This document shows positions 1-10,620 of a stretch of 64,000 bases of DNA, one piece after another; positions within the stretch are counted from its first letter, which is position 1, and the number at the start of each line of letters is the position of its first letter. Position numbers and translations under genes: made by a program. The stretch is from positions 13,398,192 through 13,462,191 of the forward strand of contig NC_037603.1 in the NCBI RefSeq assembly GCF_003073045.1, in the 5' to 3' direction. The notes under the pieces are model-generated. The model searched no databases, had not been told where the DNA came from, and saw only the letters and a list, made by a program, of their open reading frames with translations. This stretch comes from Pomacea canaliculata (taxonomy: Eukaryota; Mollusca; Gastropoda; Architaenioglossa; Ampullariidae).

Positions 1-1479
1 ATAATCGCTACTTGACATGCGCATACTACAGACTACATGATGGGCATCAAGCATTGACCACCGTACGTGGGAGTCACGCACGTGTTAGAGAAGCCGAGTG
101 CAAGTGAGGTCAGTAGACGGTTATCCCGGCATTCATTTTGTTGCTTATTTTTTTTTACCATTGTAATTAACATGTAATTACAAATTATACACAATGTGTC
201 AACAGCACATGACAGTGATCTGACAGTGACACATTCAGACTAAGTCTCGAGTCCTCAATCGCTTAATCAGATTAAATGTAAAAAAATATATAGATAATTA
301 AAAAAACCTGATCTCCATCCTCCTGGCCCGACTAAGCCACTATGTTTTGCACGTTCCACCAATTTCCGGTTTTGCAACGGCTTGGATCCCCACCCATCCT
401 GACACTACACCACCACAACAACACACAGCAATGGACTAAGTGCGTTGCTGTGACTCATGATAAGAACCACCTACTCGGTAGCCTTATAATCATCATTACA
501 ACAACGTCAAACCTCAGCTCGATTAAAACGAAGAAAGCTCCCCACTACCACCCCATACCTAATTAGTTGTGCAACCTACGGTTACATATTTTCGCCTTTT
601 TTTGCTTACTAATATTGTGCAGTTTGTTCCTTGTGGGTGGTACATAGCAACAGAGAACCGTTAACATCAACATGCTCAGTGTGTGCTGATTGTAACAGCA
701 TTTTCTGACACAAAGCAGCCTGCTCCGTGAGTCACAATAGTGTTTGTGTTCTGAAAAACTGTAGTCTCTACATGTACTGGATTTTCTGTCGAATAGTTAA
801 TTAACTCAGCGCGCAGAGAGATCCCATGAATAATGCTTATCGCTAATGTATTTTACCTTCAATTTTATTCAACAAAACATTTTTTTCGGACGAAAAATAA
901 CACTTTTATTTCGGGTTAGGGAATGGGTGTGTGTGTGTACTGAACCCGGGTTGTAGCTCTAGTAACAGGATCGTGGTTGTTGATCTTTTTACTTTCTCAC
1001 CCCTTTGTGTGGTGGTACTCGTGCGTGGTCCAACCTGTATTTTTAGCTCATCGAGTACCAGACCAAGTCAGCTCTCAGAGCAAATAACAGCACTGCAGTC
1101 GGGAGCGATAAGGCTACATGGCCATACATTCCATGGCTACATAACGACTCTCTGTCCTTCCTCAGTGTCTCGCTGTAGTCTAGATGTTAAAGATTTAACA
1201 AATATTTAACATCAGCGCTTGCTTACCCCCTGAACAAATGTCTATCGGTCTATAAAGCCTGTGTTGCACTGTGCGACTGATCGATGTCCGCGACAGATTG
1301 TCAAAAACTAGTCTGGGATCGTTCACAACAGTGACTTCTAGAAATTTCATTTCTATCACAGTTATTAATTTTTGTAAATGAAATTTTGATCATCTTAGTT
1401 GAAACATGTGTTGATAGTTTTCAGAGAAGCAGGAAAAGACCTTTGAAATACCATTCCTGCAACTGCTGGTGTTGTGCTG
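1..1479. other. Intergenic sequence left of the annexin gene
   Basis: No supported gene. The open frames at 342-566 and 931-1209 are short, composition-driven and show no recognisable domain or flanking splice sites. A TATA-like string lies near 1249-1256 but is more than 300 bases from the annexin start codon and cannot be tied to it. Confidence 0.5.
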
Positions 1480-1690
1480 ACATGCCCCGCCCCTTTCCGC
1501 AGCGTGAAGCTTGCCTGCACTGCGCATGTCAGAGAAGGGACGCAACCTGAACTTCCTGTTTTGCCGAGTTATGCTTAAAGCGGGCGGCAGACGACAGCTC
1601 CGACATTGTTGCTCGAACAGCAAGCAGACGACTCTTGGTTAAGGAAGAACATTGCAAGGCACACGGTTGTTTATCAGGTCGAACTTGGAA
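1480..1690 (+). promoter_or_regulatory. Probable annexin promoter and 5' UTR
   Basis: This stretch directly precedes the annexin start codon and is richer in G, C and CpG than its surroundings. It contains a GC-box (CCCCGCCCC near 1485), an NRF1-like TGCGCATG near 1521 and an ETS-like ACTTCCTG at 1551, in a pattern typical of TATA-less animal promoters. The transcription start is not visible; the 5' UTR probably begins between about 1570 and 1640. The regulatory reading is inferred from motif content and position. Confidence 0.4.
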
Positions 1691-1702
1691 ATGGCTCTGC
1701 AG
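1691..1702 (+). CDS. Annexin coding exon 1 (start codon)
   Basis: Four codons (MALQ) preceded by GAA and followed directly by the strong donor GTAAGT at 1703. The ATG has a good initiation context (A at -3, G at +4). The tiny coding exon ends in phase 0 and fits the phase-0 start of the next exon. Intron 1 (1703-6757, 5.05 kb) is by far the longest of the gene, and I see no other gene in it. Confidence 0.88.
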
Positions 1703-4700
1703 GTAAGTTGCAGTTCACACTACTTAATTTTTCGCTCATTTCAGATATATATAAAACTTCCGTACTCTCTCTCGAGTGGTTTTGCAGCCCTGTATTCAGT
1801 CTCTAAGATTGCGAAAGAGATATCATTTGCTTAGTGGTGCATGAGTCAGTAATGCATGCAAGCAGTGAGGTGGATTGATTAGGCAACTCTTATCGGGTGC
1901 TACTTGGCTGGTTGCTCCACCTAAAGCAATCTACACTACATGTATCTCAAAAAGTGGGCCACCAGTGCACGCCTCACGCTCAGGACTTCACACTTGTCTA
2001 TTGATAGAACGAGAACTCAGCGGCCTTGGCTTGGCGAGAGCTGAAAATCTTTCCAACCCAACACGTTCAGCCGAGCTGAAGGGCTACACGCACTCGACAC
2101 TTCCGCTTACCTTGCTGTGCTCTCACTGCTGTGTTGATGATATTTTTGCCTTGGCCTTATCCATAATGTTTCGCATGCTATTCTGGGGACGAGAGCAAGC
2201 TTGCATGTACCTTTCGCCATGTAAGCTTCATCTGGATTTAAATCACAGCATATATATATATAACTTTTTTAAAGGCGGATAATCGGTGCAAGGTCACTTC
2301 TACTGCGGAATGCGCTTTGCATGAGCGCTGGGTTTTTTTGCGCTGCCTCGATTTCAACCCAGGGATGGTCAACTGACCTTAGTAACAGCGTGCATTCTGT
2401 TCTGTATGTCTGCGTGCGTGCGTGCGTGTGCGATGTATCGGTGCGGATGCTGACTGAACTGTTGTGGCAGAACTCTTAGTATTTTTGTCAGGAGCAGTCG
2501 ACATTCCGGCGGCGCTCGGGAGCAGACCGTACAGTGCCGCCACCTGCCGCAAACTGCATCGTGTCCTGGACGGACCGGTGGCCGGTTGATGCGGTTTACA
2601 TCGTAGGACCACCATTTTCGTCCCACGCTGCGCAGAGGAAAGTCTGATAAGCTCTCGATCGAACCAAAAATGCCCAAGTACAGCTATTCAGCTACCACCA
2701 TATTGGTGCCCGTTACACGAGTTTTACGGGTATTTACTGGTTGTAACTAGATTACTAGCTTTGTGGCCGACAGGATATTAGTTTTATTACTTTGCCCGAA
2801 ACTGTGACAGGAAGCTTCTGCCAGGGGAACTGGGTGCTGGTAGAACGGCTGCTGAAAGCATGCACATCAGGAAATGCATAGTGCACGCGCGCGTTCACAT
2901 AAACATAATAATGAACGCACTATCATCATTTTCATCATAGTCATCGTTATCATCAGCAAGGGCGTCATCGTTGAAAGCTGTGTAGGCACAGCCTACATAA
3001 TGTTAGGTTAAAATGGATTTTTTTGCGTTAGTGTTTTGTTTCCTGTTGTCATGTAGAGGGCGCTCATTGTCAAGCTCATAACACCAAGCTGTCAAGATAA
3101 GATTGTATTCAGAGGCATGCTGAAACCGCGGCTTACCTTTGTAAATTTATGATAAAAAAAGACTAAATTAGGGCAGGGTAATGTCAACAGCAAAGGTCAG
3201 ACCACGGATTACATTGCATGGAAAGTGACCTCTCAGCCTACATAGTCACAAGGTGTATACGCCCCCATCTACCATCCATAACCATGTTGGTCTTATGCTT
3301 AGAACGAGCACATCAATCATGTTGCCGGGAAAGGAATATAGTTTTAATGTGTGAAGTCCCTGACCGGAAGTACATAGGCCTGATTCCGGCTTGCATACCG
3401 TGTCCGGTTGTTTTGTTCCTGATTTGCCTGGCGAGCACTGGTCCTGTCAACTAGCTATCTCCACTTGCATTCCTAATGGACTGCTGACTCGGGTCACATG
3501 ATCTAGCGGTCCCACGGTTGCCGGGTGATACCAGGAACGGCCGACCTTATTTGTTTGTGCATGCACTATGGCAAATGTCCCCTGTGATAAGTCCTAGCTT
3601 GACAGTAGCTCATTTTGTTTTTGAGTAAACTGTTTTCTATGCATTTCTGTTGCAAACATTTGTATTTACAATTTTATTTATGCTAGTTGTACTCGCTTTT
3701 GCATAGCAGCTTTGTGGTGGATGGAGTGAGAGAAAAATTAAGTGGGACGGAGAAAATAATCTGCAATTCCAATTTCGTAATATTTGGACAGAAGAGACAG
3801 GACAGTTCAGAGATAGAATGAGAGAAAGAGACATTTGTGTTCATCCGTGGAAAAGGTCACCGAACAGAAGGGTTGTGTCCCTGCAGTGACTCATTGTTGT
3901 CCGTAAAACAAGACAAGGAACACATTGTACCAGTGGGATATGTTGAATTGGGACACTGTCCATTTCCCATAATTGATCTGCTTAATATGCAGCTCTGTAG
4001 TGGAAATTTTATGGCAGATAGGACATTACCTCATCAGCTGGGAATTGTAGTCACGTGTCGCTTTTGGTCTCTGGGGCAGGTGGGTGGGTACAGGGGTAGG
4101 TCGGTGGGTGTATTACCACTGATAGAACTTTGAGGAGGTCTGTAAGTGAAAACAGATGCAAGTCTTCGTCGGTTTCTCGTTCTAAAATCCGGCAAGAAAT
4201 GGAACATGCAGATGAAGATTAACTGAGATTAACATTAATTATTCTTTGGTCGACAGTTTTACTGACTTCTCCCGATGTTGATCAAATCCGAAACTTTTGA
4301 GTCACATGTGAGAACATTTTGAGATGATCACATCTTTGTCTTTCTGTCTAATGAATGAATACTAAATATATTCTTTTTCTGGCCAGTACGATTATTGTGC
4401 GTGTGTGGGGAGGGGAGAGGTGAGCGGAAACGAGGATCACTCTTTCACTTTAACGAGGTTTGTTTTCGGTGTGCATGACCTGACAGGTTACTTCGTCTTC
4501 GCCGTTATCGGCTGCTTACATCTGATCTGTCCTGTTACAAGTACAACGAACCTTTAGGCTGTCGGGAAGGCAGGTGCAAGTTTTGAGTATACAACGCGCT
4601 GAAGTTGGCAGTTGAACGAGTTTGTATTCAGTGAGGAAGAGCTATTCCCATAGCCAATGTTACATTGCACCCGTGGTACTTATTGCTTCAGTAGAACAGA

Positions 4701-7700
4701 ATTTCGCCAGTAAAGGTCGAAATTATTATTATTAATTAGCGGAGGAGTGTGGTGCCTGTTCATGAGGTGAAGAATGGGAATGACTGAGTCTTACTGAGTG
4801 ACATCGGTGACCATGAGAGAGAGAGAGGTTTGCTATATTCAGTACCGGCCGTGTATGTTTGATTTATATAAACACAGTTGATGTATAGATGTATACTGTG
4901 CATGCGATAAGAACATAACCTCCACCCAAGTTCATGTGAATGGACAAAGACATACACTTGGTCAAGTATGTTCATTCAATATAATTATAGTCTCATACAC
5001 TCGCGTTCACTTACATCCATGGACATTTGCGCATTCAAAAAGAAGAGACATTTCATTTGACTGTATTTTTATTTTCAAACACAAATAGTCGGTGTGTCTG
5101 ATGTAGGAGAGCCAAGTTTAGTCGGTTTGTGTGCTGTAGGAGTGAAAAGTTTAGAGGAAAAGTGAGGAGAACTGGATGGGTAGGTGCACAGCCACTGACC
5201 GATTGGTTAGATATTTTTCGGTCATTTACATTAATGTTATGCAGGACAAGTGCTTTCGCCTAAAGGCAGCTGTCATTTAACAGAGTACGAACAAGTACCA
5301 CATTCTCTCATTGTATACGTAGAAGTTTGAAATTTACTTGAATTTACACTCACAGGTTCGAAACGAACTAACATCACTATGAAAACAATATTAGTTTGTC
5401 GCAAGCTGCGTTCGTCTGGTAACACCCACCGCGACAAATGTCAACTGCTGCCATCACTATGGTAACCAACAGTATCACCATCGCCTCCTCCATCGTCTCT
5501 CTTACTGTCCCGCAGCGACATTTGCAGTTCATTCCCCGGAATCAGTTCCAGCCATGAGCTGTAGTGAGCTGGGGGATCCGCATTCGTCAGTTTCTGTTCA
5601 GAAAATGTCATATTGTGTCCACGTAAAATGAACATTTAGTCCCGATGGTCCTGTCCTGCTTTCTATGTCTTTCACAACTCCACCAGTCGCCCTATCTCCC
5701 GGGAACAAAATGCATCGAGTGGTGAATTATGCATTTTTCCAAGCCATGATAACAAATAATTTGTGGTCATTCGTGGTAAAGTCAACAGATGGGGTTAAGC
5801 GAGGGAATATCAGGACGAGAAGTTGCTTTGCTTCCTCCATACCTAAGTTTGTTACTCTCTCCACAAATGATGCTTTTCTCTTCTTCCGTTTAAATAAGGA
5901 AGTGAAACTGTGATGATTGATATACACTCAGAATTTTTTCTGATCGTGCAAACTTTAAAAATTAAAATAATGTTATTTTTATGGGTGTTACGGAAGTATT
6001 TATTTCTTAATGCCCATTTTAACCGGACTAAAGTCCAACGTTTCACCAAGTTTGGTAAAGTTTTGTGTTAAGGTCACATGAGGTCAATGGTTTTAGGGCC
6101 AACGAAAACACTGGAACTGTGGTCAAGTTGACAGCTTGTTAAGCAAAGACTTCTTTGCCAGTCTGTCACTGATACATCTGGCCTAACAGAAAAAATAGCG
6201 ACCTGATATACATTGTTTTTGTGACCCTTTCTCTTTGCCTATCCCCCTTCCCGTTCGCTGCTCTTTGACACCGCTCTCCAACTGGTCGTTGTCTTCACCA
6301 CATAATCAATTCCGTGCACATCTTGATGTTAAAAGTTAAGACTTTTCTTTGTTAAGGGTAATGTTTCTGGAGAATGGATGGGTTATTATTATTATTGCGC
6401 AGAGAGGTTTTATCTCCTTTTGATACACCGGTTGTAGAAAAAAAAACCCAAGATGATTACTGAGTTATTCTAATCAGAAATTACAGAACTGATGAATATT
6501 AATGTATGGAGGTACTTATGAAAATGAAATTATTAATACATTACTGACATATTACATGGACAAAACTAATTAGAATGTAATGGTGATTTGCTATGTGGCC
6601 AGTTCCTTTTGTAGCAGTACAATCTGCTCTGATGATGCAGTGACTTCGTTGTTTTTAAGTTTTATGTGGATCGTGCTGCAAGATGCATGTTTCTGACGAT
6701 AGTTCACAAACTAGTTCTATGCCATAGTAAGTGAATATTTTCTTGTTTCATTTCCAGCCCACCATTAAACCAGCCTCTCCCTTTAGTCCGGAAGCAGCTT
6801 CAGAGAGCTTGCGGAAAGCCATGAAGGGACTGGGTAAGATCTGAATAATAATCACCTAGCGTTCGACATAATGGGTAATATATGAGTTCCTGCTGTGCAC
6901 CCGCTTGATCTATCGAACACAACATAAGTTCTTGTGATGTATTCGTCTAACACATTGTATAGCGCATCAGTTCCTTCTGACAGTTTGGTGATTTGATACT
7001 ATTGATCACTGTACCATAAGTGCACTGAAATGAATATTTTTTGCTAGGATTGTTCGACGGATGATGACTCCTCTGAATAAGACCAGAACAATGAGAACTT
7101 TGTTGTTGAATATCTCAGGCAATGCTAACTTTTGTGATGTTGAGATCACGAAAACATTATCTTCGAATTAATTTTTTTACGTTAGTCTAGTAGTAGTTCG
7201 CTAGTAAATAATATCTGTTGTGTGTGTGTGTGTGCGTTCGTGTGTTTGTAGGCACGGACGAGGCCACGATCATCAGCATCCTGACGCATCACTCTAACGA
7301 GCAGCGACGAGAGATCGAAAAACAGTTTAAGACGATGTATGGGCGGGTAAGTCACGTGGACTGACCCTTTAACCAACAACCATTTAATGCTGGAAAATAA
7401 ATGACGTAAATGTCGGCAGGACAAGAAAGAAAGTTTAAAAATGACGCAAATATATGAACGTCAAGGGTGACATTTTACGTAAATGAACAACGCAAATGTC
7501 GTCATGATAAGAATGAAAGTTTAAAAATGACGCAAATATCTGAATGGCAAGGAATGCATTTTACGCAAATGAACAACGTAAATGTCGTCATAATAAGAAT
7601 GAAAGTTGGAAAATGAAACAAGCATTTGTGGCAACAATGGAGAAAATGTCAGCACCTAGCATCATAACAACATTTTCTAACACATATTTTTCCAACGACC

Positions 7701-10496
7701 CAACGCTTTAAGGGATACTATACTGTTTTATCAGATTTGACAAACCTCTGGCAGTTTATCTCTCATTAGTCAAAACGGAAGCAGCTTTCTATTTTAAACA
7801 AACAAAATTTAAAGACATAATGCTTGAAAAGTTTTATTTTTTTTTTTTTGGTGGTCATTTTGATTATTTAGTTGGTCTCAATGAACGAAAAAGCCTCTAA
7901 ATATGCAATGTATATAACATCAACAGGACCTCAAGTCTGACCTGAAGTCGGAGCTTAGCGGCCGGTTTGAGGATGTCATACTCGCCCTGTTGGACCCTCC
8001 ACGAGTGTACGACGCTAGAGAACTGAAGAACGCCATCAAGGTGTGAAACGAGGAGACAGCCGGTGGTCTTCTTTAAAATATTTAAGTTAAAACGACATAA
8101 CAGTTGGAGAGATAAAGGTAGAAAGAGTCAGAAGATTGTGCTGATTGTGGGAAATATCATAAGACATCCTTTGCAGCTTTACTTAAACTTACACATCGCC
8201 TATCTCAAACTACTGAATAGACCATGCTATTTTTTATCATCTGGCAGGGCGCTGGTACAGACGAGGCAGCCCTTATCGAAATCTTGTGCACAAGGTCAAA
8301 CGCTGAGATCAAAGAGATTAAAGAACTCTACAAAGCTCGTTAGTATCTGTAATAGTTCCTTCCGAAGTGGAAGTTGTGATGTGATGATTTAGACTTTCTA
8401 GATGTACAGCCATTTATTTAAGATATTTTTTAAAAGGGAAACATGTCTTTGGGAAGTTTGTTGCAGGAAGTGCTTTGGCTGAGATGAATGCCAGATTTTA
8501 ACTCGATCATTTTGGATGGATGTTGCTCTGTGCTGCAGATTTCAAGAGGGACTTGGAAAAAGATTTGATCTCGGACACCTCTGGTGACTTTCGGCGTCTG
8601 TTGGTGTCACAGGTCAACGGCCACAGAGACGAGTCGGGCCACGTAGATGCGGCTCTCGCCAAAGCCGAGGCTCAGGAACTGGTTCAGGTCAGTTCGGAGG
8701 GGCTTTCTTGACCCTGTGTTAAACTACTCGTGTTACCGTCATTCCGATCTTCTTTACAAATATGCCATCATTAGAAGAAGAGATTCACATGCAAGTCATT
8801 TAATATTTTTGCATCGGTAACTGGTGAAATACAATTGAAAGGATAAAAGGAACAGTCAACAATGTGCAGTTGTTACCTTACGGATTGTTTTAAGGGTTTT
8901 CAAAGTAATTACCGTGACTATGCAACAATTACAAAGTAAGGTGAGATTTGCTGGAAAATTCCTCTGAGAAATGCTTTTAAGAATGACTGTTGTAATCTGG
9001 AAAAGGCATCACAAGAAAGCGAAAATGTATAAATGATATGTAACATTCTGTATGAATTCATCACCAAAGAATTCCGCAAGGTTGCAAAATAGTCAGTGGT
9101 AAAAACTTATCAGAAATATATTAGACAAGTCAATAAAACAAAAGCATTTGTGGACGAAAGTGCAGGATTATTTAGAGACCTATGCTGTAAAATAGTTTCT
9201 TTAATAACTATCTATTTGCACAGTGAAAAGAAAACCCTTGTCGAATTTGGTGCAAAGAGACTGACTAAGGCTGTTGCCCAAAACAGTATCACATAGCATG
9301 GTGTAGAATTCTTTCACTGCGCTGAAAACCTCCTCGTGACCTCAGCCTTGACCATTTGCAGGCCGGGATCAAGAAGGTCGGCACCGACGAGGAGACATTC
9401 AACCGCATCCTGTGTCTCCGTAACTACGCCCAGCTTCGGGCCACCTTCGACGCCTACAAGCAGATTGCCGGCAAGGACATCGAGGACTCCATCAAGAGCG
9501 AGATGAGTGGGAACCTCGAGAAAGGTTTTCTGGCCATCGGTGAGTGATGGTGTATAAAACTGTCCCCACTCCACCCACTTTAGTGCAGACAGGTTTAAAC
9601 CAGCGCCGGTCTGCATCGTCCATAAAAAGCAGTTAGGATAGGTGTGGCCCAGTCATATCGCAACATCGTCTAGGAGTGTCACTTATTATACAAAGCATTA
9701 TCCGTGAACTCAGTATTGTACATCATCTAGTCTGTGACCAGCACAACACTGCAACATTTAAGCACAACACTGCCTATCATTCAATCTGGGAAGTATTTTA
9801 TTGTCTGTGAGAATTATTTCCTGTATCTACAATATTATTGATAATGCAGTGGACGACTTATTTCCGACGCCCACTACCAGCACTTCATTTCTGTGGCTAA
9901 TTTCCTTGTCTGTTGCTTTTGCTCGTGCAGTGCGTGTGGCCCGCAACGTCCCGGCTTTCTTCGCTGAGCGCTTGTATGACAGTATGAAGGGTGCAGGGAC
10001 CACTGACAATACCTTGATAAGGATAATAGTGTCAAGGAGTGAGGTGAGTTTGAAATACCCTCATCGAGGTAACAGCTGTGTTCAGAATCATAGTGTCTAG
10101 GAGTGAGGTGGATTAATTGATATCCTAATCAAAATAAGTGTCTCTATTTGAGATGAATTGAATGTCTCTGTTTAGAATATTGTGTAGGTGAGTTTGTACC
10201 CTGATCAGGATAGTGGTGGTGGTGCTGTATCCATATTAACTAGTTTAGTAGAAACATTAAATGATCTTTAATAATTCCTCATATGACTTCTCAGATATTG
10301 GTATTAAGTGCACGAACGACATTGAAATATAATTTAAATTGTACAGAATTTTCAAAAAGTGATTGTTTATCAGGTGGATCTGGGCCTCATAAAGCGAGAG
10401 TTCCAGAGAATGTATGGGAAGACCCTAGCGAGCTTCATCAAGGGAGACACCACCGGTGACTACAAGAACACCCTCTTGGCGCTCTGCGGAGAGTAA
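1691..10496 (+). CDS. Annexin, complete gene, nine coding exons
   Basis: Annexins are cytosolic proteins that bind acidic phospholipid membranes in a calcium-dependent way and act in membrane trafficking, repair and scaffolding. Joining 1691-1702, 6758-6833, 7252-7346, 7927-8040, 8248-8338, 8539-8687, 9362-9539, 9931-10043 and 10374-10496 gives 951 nt, 316 residues plus TAA, the usual annexin core length. All introns are GT-AG and phases agree throughout. The N-terminal tail is short (about 20 residues). Four repeats are visible, with calcium loops GLGTDE (28-33), GAGTDE (100-105), KVGTDE (184-189) and GAGTTDN (259-265). The acidic cap lies 40 residues after the loop glycine in each repeat: E70, D142, E226 and D301. 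A KGD motif lies at 299-301. The fourth loop has Thr where vertebrate A5/A7 have Asp, but Drosophila AnxB9 also diverges there. The orthology subclass (A4/A5/A7/A13-like or invertebrate AnxB) is not resolvable by eye. Confidence 0.97.
6758..6833 (+). CDS. Annexin coding exon 2 (N-tail and start of repeat 1)
   Basis: The acceptor TTTCATTTCCAG and donor GTAAGA bound 76 nt. It encodes the proline-rich tail ([14 protein letters not shown]) and the first helix of repeat 1, ending inside the glycine codon of GLGTDE (phase 1). Confidence 0.95.
7252..7346 (+). CDS. Annexin coding exon 3 (repeat 1)
   Basis: A 95-nt exon that completes the split glycine and encodes [15 protein letters not shown] through FKTMYGR. 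The acceptor lies right after a TG-rich tract (about 7217-7245). The donor is GTAAGT at 7347. Confidence 0.95.
7395..7625. repeat. 86-bp tandem repeat in annexin intron 3
   Basis: Nearly three units of 86 bp are visible. The shared string (G/C)(T/C)AAATGTCG recurs at about 7406, 7492 and 7578, and the rest of each unit (AATGAAAGTT, AATGACGCAAAT, CATTTTACG) keeps the same spacing. The units differ at scattered positions, so this is an older local minisatellite. Confidence 0.85.
7927..8040 (+). CDS. Annexin coding exon 4 (end of repeat 1)
   Basis: A 114-nt, phase 0/0 exon that encodes [16 protein letters not shown] and the conserved LLDPP linker before repeat 2. It contains the calcium-cap glutamate E70. 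The donor is GTGTGA, weaker than the others but supported by frame and homology. Confidence 0.95.
8248..8338 (+). CDS. Annexin coding exon 5 (start of repeat 2)
   Basis: A 91-nt exon that begins exactly at [17 protein letters not shown], the best conserved annexin calcium loop. It ends one base into a histidine codon. The donor is GTTAGT. Confidence 0.95.
8539..8687 (+). CDS. Annexin coding exon 6 (end of repeat 2)
   Basis: A 149-nt exon with acceptor CTGTGCTGCAG and donor GTCAGT. It encodes [19 protein letters not shown] with cap residue D142, then the inter-repeat linker rich in Asp, Glu and Ala. It ends in phase 0. Confidence 0.96.
9362..9539 (+). CDS. Annexin coding exon 7 (repeat 3)
   Basis: A 178-nt exon with acceptor CATTTGCAG and donor GTGAGT. 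It carries almost all of repeat 3: the [18 protein letters not shown] loop and helices, then [14 protein letters not shown] with cap E226. It ends in phase 1. Its codons are G/C-ending at most third positions, unlike the flanking introns. Confidence 0.96.
9931..10043 (+). CDS. Annexin coding exon 8 (start of repeat 4)
   Basis: A 113-nt exon with acceptor GCTCGTGCAG and donor GTGAGT. It encodes [21 protein letters not shown] and [10 protein letters not shown]. Diverged extra copies of the exon end and donor follow in the intron. Confidence 0.96.
10014..10215. repeat. Degenerate repeats of the annexin exon 8 end and donor site
   Basis: The string spanning the exon 8 end and donor (ATAGTGTCAAGGAGTGAGG, about 10025) recurs diverged at about 10089 (ATAGTGTCTAGGAGTGAGG). 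A weaker copy near 10174 keeps GTAGGTGAGTTTG. Each copy is followed by a similar 'ATACCCTCATCGAGG'-like stretch. Spacings are about 64 and 89 bases. Confidence 0.7.
10374..10496 (+). CDS. Annexin coding exon 9 (C-terminus and stop)
   Basis: A 123-nt exon with acceptor TGTTTATCAG. It encodes [16 protein letters not shown], the cap motif KGDTTGDY and the C-terminal LLALCGE followed by TAA. This is the canonical annexin ending. Confidence 0.97.
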   Translation: MDLGLIKREFQRMYGKTLASFIKGDTTGDYKNTLLALCGE

Positions 10497-10614
10497 GCTC
10501 CCTTGATCCCATTGTGTCGTCTAATTCGCTGCTTGTACAGGAGCAGAAAAGAAAATTAATGTAATGTAGACTAGCTCTATCTGTTTTGTGCTACATACTG
10601 CCATGAACATTGTT

Positions 10615-10620
10615 AATAAA
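10615..10620 (+). terminator. Likely annexin polyadenylation signal
   Basis: The first canonical AATAAA lies about 120 bases after the stop codon. Cleavage would fall near 10635-10650. Other A-rich signals occur further on (for example near 12182), so a longer 3' UTR is possible. Confidence 0.55.

Noticed and set aside
1875..2282. 135-codon frame inside annexin intron 1
   Set aside because: No domain, mixed composition and no splice sites; typical chance frame in a long intron.
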